Positions 47,701 through 55,069 of a stretch of 63,926 bases of DNA are shown piece after piece. The notes under the pieces were generated by a model that was given only the letters and a program-made list of their open reading frames with translations, did no database searches and had not been told where the DNA came from. Each line of letters starts with the position of its first letter. Position 1 is the first letter of the stretch. The stretch comes from Candidatus Chloroheliaceae bacterium. GTDB lineage: Bacteria; Chloroflexota; Chloroflexia; Chloroheliales; Chloroheliaceae. Position numbers and translations under genes: made by a program. Where the stretch lies: positions 1-63,926 of the forward strand of contig JACAUC010000004.1 in NCBI GenBank assembly GCA_013390945.1, written 5' to 3'.

Positions 47701-48795
47701 CTACTTCAAAACCATCCCTAACCCTGCGCTATCAGGCAAAAACATTCGACCATTTTTGATAATCGGCAATTCTTGTACGAGAGTATCTTGCAAAAGTGAA
47801 GCAGTTGCCAAACCACAGGCCAGAAGAGGCTCAGGTAAAGTGGCAGCCAAGTGAAGGGCGGCGGCAATGCCAATCCCACTGTCAATGGTGGTGGTTACAA
47901 ATGCGCCTAGCCCGGCTCTTTGGGCTATTTTAATCAGTTCCAGTCCGGCTCGCAAGCCACCGACCATCATGGGCTTGATTACCAGAATATCGGCGGCTCC
48001 GGCAGCAATTACTGCTTGAGCGGAGGCTACATTTGTGATGGCTTCATCTGCGGCTATTGGGATATGTTTTAGTACCCGCCGCACTTGGGCCATTCCTGCT
48101 AAATCATGGGCAGCGACTGGTTGTTCCACCAGTTCAATTCCCAAGGGCTCCAATTCGCGCAAAATGGTGATAGCCTCTTCGGGCTTCCATGCTCCGTTAG
48201 CATCGAGGCGCAACCGAGTGGTTTTACCTATCGCGGCCCGGACTGCTTGCACCCGCTCCAATTCGCCACTGACTCCTGCGGCCATTCCCACTTTGAGTTT
48301 GACACACTCGAATCCGTCAGCAACGGCCTTTTGAGCCAGAATTGCCGCCTTGCTGTTATCCGGTGTACCAATAGTAGCGTTGACTAGTACACTCTCTGCC
48401 ACTGGTCTACCCGCCAACCATTCTGCCAAAGACTTGCCCTCCGTCTGAGACAACACATCGGTCAGGGCAATATCGAGGCCACAAAGAAAAGCTGCCAACC
48501 CCGGTGCATCGGCGGACTGATCCGCCTCCCACATCAGCGGACGGAGCCGCATCCCACAATCAATTGGTTGACCTATCAAAAGGGGGTGCCATTTTTCTAG
48601 GAGGCGCAAAACATCGGCAGGGGTTCCACCGCCAAACTCTGGCAGGGGGGAGGCTTCGCCTAGCCCGGTTAGGCCCGTATCGGTTTGGATTTGGATGATC
48701 CAGCCTTCACGTTGGTTTAGGCTGGAACGGGCGGTGCCGAAGGCTCCAGCAAAGGGGAGACGAAACGGCCACCAACTAAGATTTTGAATTAACAT
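47701..48795 (-). CDS. menC: o-Succinylbenzoate synthase
   Basis: 364 residues of the enolase superfamily. It dehydrates SHCHC to o-succinylbenzoate. Catalytic elements are visible: the lysine motif VKLKVG, metal ligands in LRLDANGAW, IELVEQPV and PIAADEAI, and the second Lys in ILVIKPMMVGG. Family members can also act as N-acylamino acid racemases; the men neighbours favour MenC. First gene of the minus-strand men operon; a small CTCCCtacGGGAG hairpin lies in its leader (about 48812-48824). Confidence 0.92.
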   Translation of the reverse strand: MLIQNLSWWPFRLPFAGAFGTARSSLNQREGWIIQIQTDTGLTGLGEASPLPEFGGGTPADVLRLLEKWHPLLIGQPIDCGMRLRPLMWEADQSADAPGLAAFLCGLDIALTDVLSQTEGKSLAEWLAGRPVAESVLVNATIGTPDNSKAAILAQKAVADGFECVKLKVGMAAGVSGELERVQAVRAAIGKTTRLRLDANGAWKPEEAITILRELEPLGIELVEQPVAAHDLAGMAQVRRVLKHIPIAADEAITNVASAQAVIAAGAADILVIKPMMVGGLRAGLELIKIAQRAGLGAFVTTTIDSGIGIAAALHLAATLPEPLLACGLATASLLQDTLVQELPIIKNGRMFLPDSAGLGMVLK

Positions 48796-48841
48796 TTAAG
48801 CGAACCTTGCTCCCGTAGGGAGTTGATTTCAGAACTAACGT

Positions 48842-48870
48842 TTGACAAACTCCGGTCTATAGTGTAAAAT
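48842..48870 (+). promoter_or_regulatory. Consensus promoter of the IS element
   Basis: TTGACA (48842-48847), 17-bp spacer, TAAAAT (48865-48870). The expected transcription start falls at or next to the ATG 48877, so the first gene may be read from a leaderless mRNA. Confidence 0.8.
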
Positions 48871-48975
48871 GTAACTATGAAAACAGAGTTTGTGACAATG
48901 AAATCCACGCTTCTTGTCCTAAAACTATCCAGAGTGATAGCAGCTATGACAGGCGAGAAGCAATACCAAGTGTTA

Positions 48976-48986
48976 GACCAGTCTAC
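48976..48986 (+). repeat. 11-bp micro-insertion, copy 1
   Basis: GACCAGTCTAC inserted in TTA|GAA of the accessory ORF. Deleting it gives VLERVLKAELERV in one frame. Confidence 0.8.
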
Positions 48987-49031
48987 GAACGGGTACTCAA
49001 AGCCGAGCTAGAACGTGTCCAGAACGACCAA

Positions 49032-49042
49032 GACCAGTCTAC
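49032..49042 (+). repeat. 11-bp micro-insertion, copy 2
   Basis: GACCAGTCTAC inserted in CAA|GAC of the accessory ORF, 45 bp after copy 1. Deleting it keeps the frame to the TAA at 49082. Confidence 0.8.
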
Positions 49043-49761
49043 GACCAGCTTGACTTCCGCACTGGTACAGAAGGTTTGAAGTAAACTGGTTTTGAAAAAG
49101 AAAAAGTCTACCGTAGAACAAGAAGTTAAAACTAATATTAAGACTTTCGAGTATCGGATTTACCCTACTAAGGGACAATGCCGCTTGCTTGATAATACGT
49201 TTGGAAGAGCGTCGTCAACTCTATAATCACTTCTTGAGTAAACGTAAAAGAGCGTGGGAAGAAGAAAAGAAAAGTCTTACTTATAATAACCAGCAGGACA
49301 CACTTCCCGCGCTGAAAGCAAGTGTACCAGAACTTTCTTTGGTACATAGTCAGGTCTTGCAAAATGTGGCGGAGCGGGTAGATTTGGCTATGCAAGCCTT
49401 CTTCCGTAGGGCTAAAGCGGGTGAAACCCCCGGCTATCCCCGTTTCAAGGGTTTTGGGAGATACGATAGCATCACCTTTCCACAAGTACCAAGCGGGTGC
49501 AACATTCAGAACAGCAAGCTTTTCGTTTCGAAAATAGGCCACATCAAGATTGTGATGCACCGCCGCCTTGATGGAACCCCTAAGAGTGCGATACTCCGCC
49601 GAACGGCAACGGGCAAATGGTTCGTTTGTTTCTCCTGCGAAGTAGTGCCGAAACGATTGCCCCCAAAGGATAACTCCGTTGGAATTGACGTGGGCCTTCA
49701 TACCTTTGCCGCACTCTCCGATGGCAACAAGGTTGAAAACCCCAAGTTCTTTCGGGCTGAA

Positions 49762-49772
49762 GACCAGTCTAC
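49762..49772 (+). repeat. 11-bp micro-insertion, copy 3
   Basis: GACCAGTCTAC inserted in GAA|GAA inside tnpB. Deletion yields RAEEKELAKVQRKL, the expected TnpB sequence. Confidence 0.85.
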
Positions 49773-50149
49773 GAAAAGGAATTGGCTAAAGTTCAACGCA
49801 AACTCTCCAAAGCGGAAAAGGGTAGTAAGAAGCGGAGGGGTAAGCGTAAGACCGTAGCCAGAGTTCATGAACGGATAGCGAACAAGCGGTATAACTTCTC
49901 GCATCAAGAGAGCCGGAAGATCGTGGATGGATACGGTACTATCTGTGTAGAAGATTTGCGTGTTAGTCGTATGGTTCACAACCATTGCCTTTCTAAAAGT
50001 ATCCACGATGCAGCGTGGTCAGGTTTCTTTAGTATGATATTCTACAAAGCGGAGGAAGCTGGTAGAATATTCATTAAAGTAAATCCGGCGTACACGTCCC
50101 AAGATTGTAGTAGGTGTCATTATCGCCAGAAGATGCCCATGTCGGAGCG

Positions 50150-50280
50150 GGTCTATACCTGCCCCTCTTGTAACCTGGTGATAGACCGTGACCTAAACTC
50201 ATCAATAAGTATACTCAGAATTGGATTAGATTCTGTCCGTATAAAATCGGGAGAAGCCCCCGCCTTTAGGCGGGGGGAGT
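50150..50280 (+). ncRNA. Likely omega (right-end) RNA scaffold of tnpB
   Basis: In this family the guide RNA scaffold comes from the 3' end of tnpB and the element's right end. A strong terminal hairpin is visible: CCCCCGCC (50257-50264), loop TTTA, GGCGGGGG (50269-50276). The guide would begin just after it, in the DNA at the rtcB stop codon. The 5' limit given is a guess. Confidence 0.45.
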
Positions 50281-50285
50281 AATCA

Positions 50286-52331
50286 CTAATGTTCTTTGGT
50301 CTGGCGGGCTGCATTGCGTTGCTGTTTGTGGGCCTTCTTCTCTTCTTTGCGCGATTTAGCCTCGGCACTTTTGGTCTTACGAGCCGCCTCACGCCCCTGA
50401 TCTTGAGTCTTCTCCTTCTCCTTGCGAGCGCGACGGGCGGCAGAACCCCCCCCATCCGTACCCTTGAGCGAGGCTAAAGGCCAAAGTTGGTGTTCCACTT
50501 CCGCCAAACCTGCCCCTACTACGGCGGCGACTACTTCTTCCGCCGATTTGTAGCAGGCGGCAGACTCGTCCAATGGCACTTGACCATCCACATTCACCAA
50601 AATACCGGCAGCCCGATATTGTTCGTTAACCTTATCTTGGGAGAGTTGGCGAATGGCCTCACCCCGCGAAAGACGACGACCCGCCCCATGATTGACCGAA
50701 AAACCACTCTTGACCGCACCGGAAAGCGGACGCAAAATATAGCTATAGTCGCGGTTGCTACCGGGGATCAAGACTGGATGGCCGGTCTCTTCCCAGATAG
50801 TTCCCATCAAAGCCGGATGGCCTGCCGGAAAAGCACGAGTGGCCCCTTTGCGGTGAACCCAAACCTCGCCAAATTCGGGATGCGTCTCGCGCTGCACTAG
50901 GTTGTGGCTGATCTCGTAGACCAGTTCGAGATCAGATTTAAAAACCTTGCGGAACGCTTGGGCGATTTGCTCAAAAATTACCAGGCGGTTAAGAATGGCA
51001 AAATTACCACCTGCCGCCACTGCATTTAGGTAATCATTATAGTGAGCCGAATCAGGAGTGAAATAGCCCAAGTCCAAATCGGTAATCAGGTCAGGTCGTT
51101 CTGCCTTTGCCAGTTCAAAATAGTTGGTTGCCAACCCATGCCCAAACCCCCGACTACCAGTATGTACCTGCACAAAGAGTGTGCCAGTCTGCTCCGATTT
51201 TTGCAATTCGATAAAGTGGTTGCCACCGCCGAGCGAGCCAAGTTGCTCTAAACCGCGCTCTGGTCGGCCCTTACCACCCCAGGGAATTTGCCAAGCGTCG
51301 TCTACCGGAATCCGGTGTCGTTCGGCCCGGCTACGGTCAAAGCTTGCGCCATATTTCTCAACATAATATTCGGCCCCACCTCGCACCAGATTGTTAAACT
51401 CCGCTTCCTCTAAACCAGCCAACTTGACACTCTTGCCACCCGCACCCATCGCCACTCGCTGCATTACCTCACGGTTAAACTCCATGCGCTTCTCGGAATT
51501 GGCTCGCTCTACTGGTACTTCCGAACGGGCACTCATCATACCACAATTGTGAACAAAGACTCCAGCCTCCAAAGCAAAATTGCCATAGCCCGGCACAGTC
51601 AAACAATAGACATCCTCTGTCCGGTCTAACCGCTCTACAGAGACTACTTTGTGGTTAAAAGATGGCTGCTCCCTTTCGGCAGGATGGCGCACCGTAGTGT
51701 AGCCGTCCGTGTAAAACGGCATCAGCGAAGTAGCTGGGGTCAAATCCTGAGCCTGACGGTAACTTCCGTCGCGCAGCATAAATTCATGATCTGGAGTGCA
51801 AAAGATTTCCCGATCACTGTCCAGCGTCACCTTGACCAAAGGAGCCTGAGTACGGGTCTTTCGGGCAGTTGCACAAGCCACCACCACCTGCTGCTCCTTC
51901 GATAAAGCATAAACCAGAATCTCTGCGTCCGACTCGGCCAACTTACCTAGCGGATAGGAATGACCATCCACCAGTGGAATAAGGGTATCGGCGGTAAAGC
52001 AGCCAATGTCAAAGCCGACTGGCCCCATGGCAACTGCGCCCTCCTCCGCATCGGTCAAGATGACCGAGCCAACCGGTACACCATACCCATAGTGGGTATC
52101 AGGGGTAATCGCCACCATCCGCACCCCCGGAAAACGGGTAGCATTGATAATCTGGCGATAGAGAAGAGCCTCGGCCTCGGCTAAGAGGGTCGAGGTAAGG
52201 AAGAGGCGAACGGGTATCTCGCGGGTATCTCCAGTCTGAAGGTTGTAGTAGCCCTCTTCGGTCATAACGGCCAACTTTTTCCAGTTATGCTCATTCTGCA
52301 ATTCTTTAAATCTAAGTGCGCCTTTGCTCAT
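50286..52331 (-). CDS. rtcB: RtcB RNA ligase precursor with a mini-intein
   Basis: 681 residues from ATG 52331 (GAGG 9 nt upstream; about 49 nt downstream of the predicted transcription start), in preference to an ATG at 52376 that would leave almost no leader. RtcB is the Mn/GTP-dependent ligase joining RNA 2',3'-cyclic phosphate to 5'-OH. Extein motifs: DTHYGYGVPVGSVI, VGFDIG|CGMMSARSEV, LGSLGGGNHFIEL, HTGSRGFGH, NHGAGRRLSRGEA (guanylylated His). The intein interrupts just before the metal-binding Cys. The C-terminal ~50 residues are a Lys/Arg/Glu-rich tail (RRARKEKEKTQDQGREAAR...) unusual for RtcB. The 3' end abuts the IS element. Confidence 0.93.
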   Translation of the reverse strand: MSKGALRFKELQNEHNWKKLAVMTEEGYYNLQTGDTREIPVRLFLTSTLLAEAEALLYRQIINATRFPGVRMVAITPDTHYGYGVPVGSVILTDAEEGAVAMGPVGFDIGCFTADTLIPLVDGHSYPLGKLAESDAEILVYALSKEQQVVVACATARKTRTQAPLVKVTLDSDREIFCTPDHEFMLRDGSYRQAQDLTPATSLMPFYTDGYTTVRHPAEREQPSFNHKVVSVERLDRTEDVYCLTVPGYGNFALEAGVFVHNCGMMSARSEVPVERANSEKRMEFNREVMQRVAMGAGGKSVKLAGLEEAEFNNLVRGGAEYYVEKYGASFDRSRAERHRIPVDDAWQIPWGGKGRPERGLEQLGSLGGGNHFIELQKSEQTGTLFVQVHTGSRGFGHGLATNYFELAKAERPDLITDLDLGYFTPDSAHYNDYLNAVAAGGNFAILNRLVIFEQIAQAFRKVFKSDLELVYEISHNLVQRETHPEFGEVWVHRKGATRAFPAGHPALMGTIWEETGHPVLIPGSNRDYSYILRPLSGAVKSGFSVNHGAGRRLSRGEAIRQLSQDKVNEQYRAAGILVNVDGQVPLDESAACYKSAEEVVAAVVGAGLAEVEHQLWPLASLKGTDGGGSAARRARKEKEKTQDQGREAARKTKSAEAKSRKEEKKAHKQQRNAARQTKEH
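51546..52001 (-). other. RtcB mini-intein coding segment
   Basis: 152 residues from Cys (CFTADTLIPLVDG) to the HN of VFVHN, followed by extein Cys. Splicing blocks are present: A (CFTADTLIPL), B (IFCTPDHEFML), F (DVYCLTVPGYGNFALEAG) and G (VFVHN|C). It is too short for a homing endonuclease, so it can splice but not home on its own. Removal yields the normal RtcB sequence GFDIGCGM. Confidence 0.93.
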
Positions 52332-52386
52332 AAAATAATCCTCGTCTAGCTGAACCAAAAAGCCAACTTCTATCATTGGTTAGCTG

Positions 52387-52415
52387 ATTATACTATATAA
52401 ACTGGAGTTTGGCAA
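52387..52415 (-). promoter_or_regulatory. Promoter of rtcB
   Basis: Minus strand: TTGCCA (52415-52410), 17-bp spacer, TATAAT (52392-52387). Start expected near 52380, giving a leader of about 49 nt to ATG 52331. Confidence 0.75.
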
Positions 52416-52441
52416 GAGGTTTGGTCAGCAAATGGATAATT

Positions 52442-52617
52442 CTACATCTCCAGCACACCCTGACTAGCATTACTCTGGTCGGTTCGTTGCGCCTGCTTAA
52501 ACGTGCCTTGAGTAGGTGGCATCTTTACTTCCGCTCCCTTCAACAATTCGGCAATCGTAAAAATCTGCACTTTGGGATACTCCTTTGGTGTGGAGGTTAG
52601 AAAGTCTGGGTACTTTG
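52442..52617 (-). pseudogene. 3' remnant of a DNA methyltransferase gene
   Basis: In the 400-bp gap between rtcB and the PHP gene an open minus-strand stretch ends with YPKVQIFTIAELLKGAEVKM and then PPTQGTFKQAQR. This is the C-terminal tail typical of a family of site-specific DNA methyltransferases (pattern YP-VQ-LTIEELL-G--P--P----FK-A). A TAA lies in frame at about 52620 and no start fits, so only the last ~55 codons remain. It indicates a lost restriction-modification or phage-type gene. Confidence 0.55.
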
Positions 52618-52671
52618 GTTAGATCTGCGTAATCTGCTTTAAGGAATTTATATTATGTAAAGTGGTTTTAC

Positions 52672-52700
52672 TTGAACACTTTTCGGGCATATTGTATAAT
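52672..52700 (+). promoter_or_regulatory. Promoter of the PHP/GT4 cluster
   Basis: TTGAAC (52672-52677), 17-bp spacer, TATAAT (52695-52700); start expected near 52707, about 70 nt before the PHP start codon. Confidence 0.8.
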
Positions 52701-52776
52701 GCTAAAGTACCATTTCTGTGCGTTGCGCTTACGGGCCTAGTTTGATTATCCAGCGAATTAAGAGGACAGGTAAATT

Positions 52777-53619
52777 TTGGAAGAAAATAAAGAGCTAGAA
52801 GTAACCGATAATTCCGATAGCGAAGTTCCACGCTATGAAGCTTCCAAGCCACGCGACGAAGTTCATAAAAGTAAGAAAAAAAAGCTAGGCAAAGCCGATT
52901 TACATATACACACCACCGCCAGCGATGGTATGGGTACGGTAGAAGAAGTGCTAGATTGGGTGGAAAATAAGACCGACCTAGATGTAATAGCCATCAGCGA
53001 TCACGATGAGATTCGGGGTGCATGGGCCGCCCGTGAACTGGCCGCCAAACGCCATTATCGCTTTGAAATCATAATGGCCCAAGAAATTACCAGTCGTCAC
53101 GGGCATGTCTTGATTTATGGGGTAGAAGAACCTTTCCGCATGTTTCAAACGCTAGAACAAACCGTAAATTGGGCGCACGAGCGCGGTGGTTTGGTGGTAG
53201 TGCCACATCCGCTCAGTTATATGACCCTGAGCGTGGGTGAAAGTAAACTTCGTTCCCTTTTCAGTCAAGAAATGGGGATTGAAGGCATTGAGATTTTGAA
53301 CCCAAGCATTGCAGGTTATGTTCGGCGTGAGCGAGTCAAAGAGGTAAACCGGGAAGAATGGCACTTAGCCGAAATTGGTAGCAGCGATGCCCATTTCCCC
53401 CGCCATATCGCCACCGCTTACACTACCTTTGAAGGTCACACTACCGCCGATTTACTGACCGCCCTAAAAAACCACACCACTAAATCACATGGACGCTATC
53501 TAACCATTAAAGAACAATTGCAAGGGGCAGGTAAACAAAACTTGCGTAGTTTGGTGGTCTTACCCGCCGACAAAATTCGGCGCGGTGTCGCTACCTTTAC
53601 CCGCCGCAAAAACAAATAG
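52777..53619 (+). CDS. PHP-domain phosphoesterase
   Basis: 280 residues beginning at TTG 52777 with GAGGACAGG about 10 nt upstream. PHP metal-site motifs: KADLHIHTTASDGMGTVEE, IAISDHDE, QEITSRHGHVL, VVPHPLSYM and EIGSSDAHF. The family hydrolyses phosphoesters, including nucleoside 3',5'-bisphosphates and short RNAs (RNase AM type). The N-terminal ~40 residues are charged and likely disordered. It is 43 bp upstream of the GT4 gene and 1.45 kb before a CDP-alcohol phosphotransferase; this trio recurs with phosphoinositide-type lipid synthesis, where a PHP protein may act on a phosphorylated lipid headgroup, but that is inference. Confidence 0.85.
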   Translation: MEENKELEVTDNSDSEVPRYEASKPRDEVHKSKKKKLGKADLHIHTTASDGMGTVEEVLDWVENKTDLDVIAISDHDEIRGAWAARELAAKRHYRFEIIMAQEITSRHGHVLIYGVEEPFRMFQTLEQTVNWAHERGGLVVVPHPLSYMTLSVGESKLRSLFSQEMGIEGIEILNPSIAGYVRRERVKEVNREEWHLAEIGSSDAHFPRHIATAYTTFEGHTTADLLTALKNHTTKSHGRYLTIKEQLQGAGKQNLRSLVVLPADKIRRGVATFTRRKNK

Positions 53620-53662
53620 GAATAAGTGTGCTTTGGCTATAATGTCCAAACGAGGAATTTAA

Positions 53663-54973
53663 ATGAAAATATGCCTGGTTTCACCCTATGATTTCGCCCG
53701 CGAAGGAGGCGTGAACCAGCACATCTTGTGGCTGGCCGAAAATTTTCGCGCCTTGGGACATGAAGTAAAAATTATGGCCCCCACTTCAGCCGACGCAGAG
53801 GATGAAAGTGAAGTGGGGCCAGGTATTCCGATTTACCACGTCGGTAATATAATGCCCATTAAAGCTAATGGCAGCGTAGCACGTATTACCCTTTCGCTTA
53901 ACCTTTCTGGTCAGATCAAAACGATTCTGCGACGTGAGCAGTTTGATGTTATCCATCTCCACGAACCGTTGATGCCTGCACTCCCCTTAACCGTACTAGC
54001 CCACTCCAAAGCTCTGAATATTGGCACGTTTCATGCTTTCTCTCAATCCAATATCGGCTATTACTATGGCAGGCCGATTTTGCGTATTTTTATGCGTAAA
54101 CTGGATGGACGAATTGCGGTTTCACTACCCGCCGTCGAGTTTATTCGCCAATATTTTAAGGGAAACTATGAAATAATCCCCAATGGGATTGATCTAAGTC
54201 GCTTTGAACATGACGTAGAACCATTATCACAGTACAATGATGGGAAACTAAATATTCTTTTTGTAGGACGCTTTAGCGAACGGCGCAAAGGCTTGAAATA
54301 TTTGTTACGAGCCTTTACCTACGTCAAACGAGAAATTCCTAATGCCCGGTTGATAATTGTCGGCAAGGGCGAGGTGAAGGGCTATCGGCGCTATTTGCTC
54401 CGGCACGGGATTGAGGATGTCATCTTCACGGGCTTTGTCTCCGATGAGGATTTGCCCCGTTACTACCGCAGCAGCCAAATCTTTTGCGCCCCTTCTACCG
54501 GCGGCGAAAGTTTTGGAATTGTGCTGCTGGAAGCAATGGCAAGCGGAGTGCCAGTAGTTGCCAGCGATATTCCGGGCTATGCCAGCGTACTAGATCACGA
54601 CAAGCAGGGCGCATTGGTAGAACCCCGAAACGGGGAGGCTTTAGCAATGACCTTGATTCATCTCTTGGCCGATGCCGAATTAAGAGCGCAAATGGGGGAA
54701 GCTGGCAAAAAAAAGGCGACCGAATATAGCTGGCATAAGGTCAGCCAAAGGGTTTTAGATTTTTATGGGCGAGCCGAAAATCGCCGTCGAGCCAAGTTGC
54801 GACTTAAGCAAATGCGGCGTAATCGTCGCCTGTCACGTCGCCGCACCTACGGTCTCGGTTGGTTACTGCGCCGACGAGGACGGAACGGTCGCCTCAATAC
54901 GCGAGATAGTGCCACCGAGAATGGTACTCCTCGTAGACAAGTGAATGTATCAAAAACGAAAGATAAACTCTAG
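53663..54973 (+). CDS. GT4 glycosyltransferase, PimA-like
   Basis: 436 residues. GT-B fold family 4: the N-terminus MKICLVSPYDFAREGGVNQH resembles phosphatidyl-myo-inositol mannosyltransferase PimA; the donor-binding domain has ILFVGRFSERRKGLKYLLRA and the E-x7-E motif in GESFGIVLLEAMASGVPVVA. The last ~60 residues are very Arg-rich and could bind acidic membrane lipids. Flanked by PHP and CDP-alcohol phosphotransferase genes, it most likely glycosylates a phospholipid such as phosphatidylinositol. Start ATG 53663 has GAGGA 8 nt upstream. Confidence 0.87.
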   Translation: MKICLVSPYDFAREGGVNQHILWLAENFRALGHEVKIMAPTSADAEDESEVGPGIPIYHVGNIMPIKANGSVARITLSLNLSGQIKTILRREQFDVIHLHEPLMPALPLTVLAHSKALNIGTFHAFSQSNIGYYYGRPILRIFMRKLDGRIAVSLPAVEFIRQYFKGNYEIIPNGIDLSRFEHDVEPLSQYNDGKLNILFVGRFSERRKGLKYLLRAFTYVKREIPNARLIIVGKGEVKGYRRYLLRHGIEDVIFTGFVSDEDLPRYYRSSQIFCAPSTGGESFGIVLLEAMASGVPVVASDIPGYASVLDHDKQGALVEPRNGEALAMTLIHLLADAELRAQMGEAGKKKATEYSWHKVSQRVLDFYGRAENRRRAKLRLKQMRRNRRLSRRRTYGLGWLLRRRGRNGRLNTRDSATENGTPRRQVNVSKTKDKL

Positions 54974-55069
54974 TAATTTTGAATTTTCAGCTTATTTCAA
55001 GTTGTAAGCTCGAAACAGAGCTTCTGAATTATTGGGAGTATGGCGTTTTAAGAGAGGAACAACCTAAGA

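Larger units (their letters stand above)
48877..49084 (+). pseudogene. Small accessory ORF of the IS, split by two 11-bp insertions
   Basis: From ATG 48877 the frame reads MKTEFVTMKSTLLVLKLSRV... and is thrown out after residue 33 by GACCAGTCTAC at 48976-48986; a second copy is at 49032-49042. Removing both gives a 61-residue protein ending in QLDFRTGTEGLK, stop TAA 49082. The middle (AAMTGEKQYQVLERVLKAEL) resembles the small ribbon-helix-helix-like partners found before tnpB in related elements; a DNA-binding role is inferred. As the DNA stands the product would stop at TAG shortly after the first insertion. Confidence 0.7.
49092..50282 (+). pseudogene. tnpB: TnpB RNA-guided nuclease gene, two frameshifts
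   Basis: Reconstructed, this is a 392-residue TnpB starting at TTG 49092 (KTFEYRIYPTKGQCRLLDNT). The frame is lost at an extra T in ACGTTTGG (49200) and again by GACCAGTCTAC at 49762-49772; correcting both joins LEERRQLYNHFLSKRKRAWE, FFRAE and EKELAKVQRKLSKAEKGS into one chain. The RuvC residues are present (GIDVGLHTF, CVEDLRV, DRDLNSS), as is the four-Cys zinc finger (CSRCHYRQ...CPSCN). TnpB is the nuclease guided by an omega RNA from the element's right end. With both shifts the present gene should be inactive unless there is recoding or sequencing error. Confidence 0.85.
48842..50283 (+). mobile_element. IS605/IS1341-type element with tnpB and accessory ORF
   Basis: About 1.44 kb between menC and rtcB holding a promoter, a small accessory ORF and tnpB, and ending in a GC-rich hairpin typical of the right end of such elements. 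There is no tnpA (Y1 transposase), so it would need help to move. Both genes are broken by 11-bp insertions. Exact ends are uncertain: the left end is set at the promoter, the right end just past the hairpin, 3-6 bp before the rtcB stop. Confidence 0.75.

Noticed and set aside
48976..49772. 11-bp repeats as a translational bypass signal
   Set aside because: No matching take-off and landing codons flank the copies and no stop or stem is next to them; insertion is the simpler reading, though RNA data would settle it.
51546..52001. Insertion in rtcB as a frameshift or assembly error
   Set aside because: The segment is in frame and has all intein splicing blocks with Cys at the start and HN|C at the end.
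52409..52600. Plus-strand 63-codon ORF between rtcB and the PHP gene
   Set aside because: The minus strand of the same bases encodes a recognisable methyltransferase tail; the plus ORF has no ribosome site or family look.
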